DNA of 64,000 nucleotides, from NCBI GenBank assembly GCA_910575815.1, contig CAJTFN010000014.1, positions 1-64,000 on the forward strand. Direction: 5' to 3'. The translations under genes were made by a program, and so were the position numbers. This document shows positions 63,750 through 64,000 of the stretch, piece by piece. The notes under the pieces were generated by a model. That model saw only the letters and a list, made by a program, of their open reading frames with translations, did not search any database and was not told where the DNA came from. How positions within the stretch are numbered: position 1 is the stretch's first letter; each line of letters opens with the position of its first letter. The stretch comes from Oscillospiraceae bacterium. GTDB taxonomy: Bacteria; Bacillota; Clostridia; Oscillospirales; Oscillospiraceae.

Positions 63750-64000
63750 ATGAATGGGTTTCCGACCAGCGCCGACATCTATTTGGAGATGGACGGCAAA
63801 AAGGTGGCGGTGGTGCAGAGCTACACCGCCAAGGCTTCCAAGACCTCTCAGAGCGTGGAGGCCTTTGGCGAGAGCGAGCCGGTGGCCACCATTGAGGGAC
63901 AGAGGAAATACACGCTGGAGCTCACCCGGCTGTATGCCACGGACAGCGCCGTGTCCGACGGAATCAATTTTTATGATCTGGCGGACTTCTCCCTGGTGAT
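63750..64000 (+). CDS. Phage tail tube protein, XkdM-like (partial at window end)
   Basis: Reading frame open to the window end; 83 residues visible (NGFPTSADIYLEMDGKKVAV, then SYTAKASKTSQSVEAFGE, TLELTRLYATDSAVSDGINF). This is the start of the tail-tube protein that regularly follows the sheath gene. GAGGAGAGGGG lies about 11 nt before the ATG at 63750; an ATG four bases later in another frame is a shadow. Confidence 0.85.
   Translation, partial: MNGFPTSADIYLEMDGKKVAVVQSYTAKASKTSQSVEAFGESEPVATIEGQRKYTLELTRLYATDSAVSDGINFYDLADFSLV

Overview
The window is chromosomal DNA from a high-GC, spore-forming, anaerobic Firmicute, most likely an Oscillospiraceae/Ruminococcaceae-type gut clostridium. 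The reasons are GC-rich coding with AGGAGG-type ribosome binding sites, spoIIE, collagen-like proteins of the spore-surface type, a monomeric [FeFe] hydrogenase, rubrerythrin plus Fe/Mn superoxide dismutase, the AddAB recombination nuclease, and many copper-amine-oxidase-N-like 'stalk' proteins and lipoproteins. Species cannot be named from the sequence alone. No rRNA, tRNA or CRISPR array was seen.

Layout. 0-6.5 kb: argF behind a candidate ArgR box, a small membrane protein, an Lsa-type ABC-F protein behind a promoter/mini-ORF/terminator leader, a GyrI-like protein, and an exported serine hydrolase. 6.5-11.1 kb: small protein, stalk-domain protein, lipoprotein, sodA, and a PTS-IIC-like permease with a perfect palindrome at its transcription start. 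11.2-14.5 kb: two collagen-like proteins and a family-2 glycosyltransferase on the minus strand, read as a spore-surface glycoprotein module. 14.9-17.9 kb: accessory region with a two-gene phage holin cassette, a possible mobile-element scar, a PepSY protein and an XRE membrane regulator. 18.2-27.6 kb: spoIIE, then two OmpR-type two-component systems, one with a lipoprotein and one with a DUF4340 protein. 28.1-31.5 kb: [FeFe] hydrogenase and an ECF sigma/anti-sigma pair. 31.5-40.4 kb: carA with a carB-dapF fusion, trmO, a small lipoprotein, rubrerythrin, HPr and a RibD-C protein.

40.7-48.2 kb holds the most intriguing block. A 1596-residue protein combines an HD domain, helical repeats, a NadD-like nucleotidyltransferase, an acetyltransferase-like region and a phosphoribosyltransferase-like region. 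It is followed by a lactate-dehydrogenase-like protein and a four-cysteine flavodoxin-fold protein. This looks like an undescribed nucleotide/redox-cofactor system. 48.5-59.7 kb: AI-2E-family permease, gamma carbonic anhydrase, M29 aminopeptidase, DUF378 protein and addBA. 59.8 kb to the end: a contractile-tail prophage entering the window, in which terminase and an apparent capsid tail are joined in frame and portal, scaffold and most of the capsid gene are gone.

Three families of dispersed, hairpin-rich intergenic repeats were found, each with two copies in the window (6947/52377, 46856/50238 and 46953/52618). The last is an imperfect palindrome whose end supplies the addA stop codon. Themes linking the genes: arginine/pyrimidine carbamoyl-phosphate use (carAB, argF), oxygen defence (sodA, rubrerythrin), sporulation (spoIIE, collagen-like proteins) and envelope sensing (two TCS, ECF pair, XRE membrane protein, many lipoproteins).
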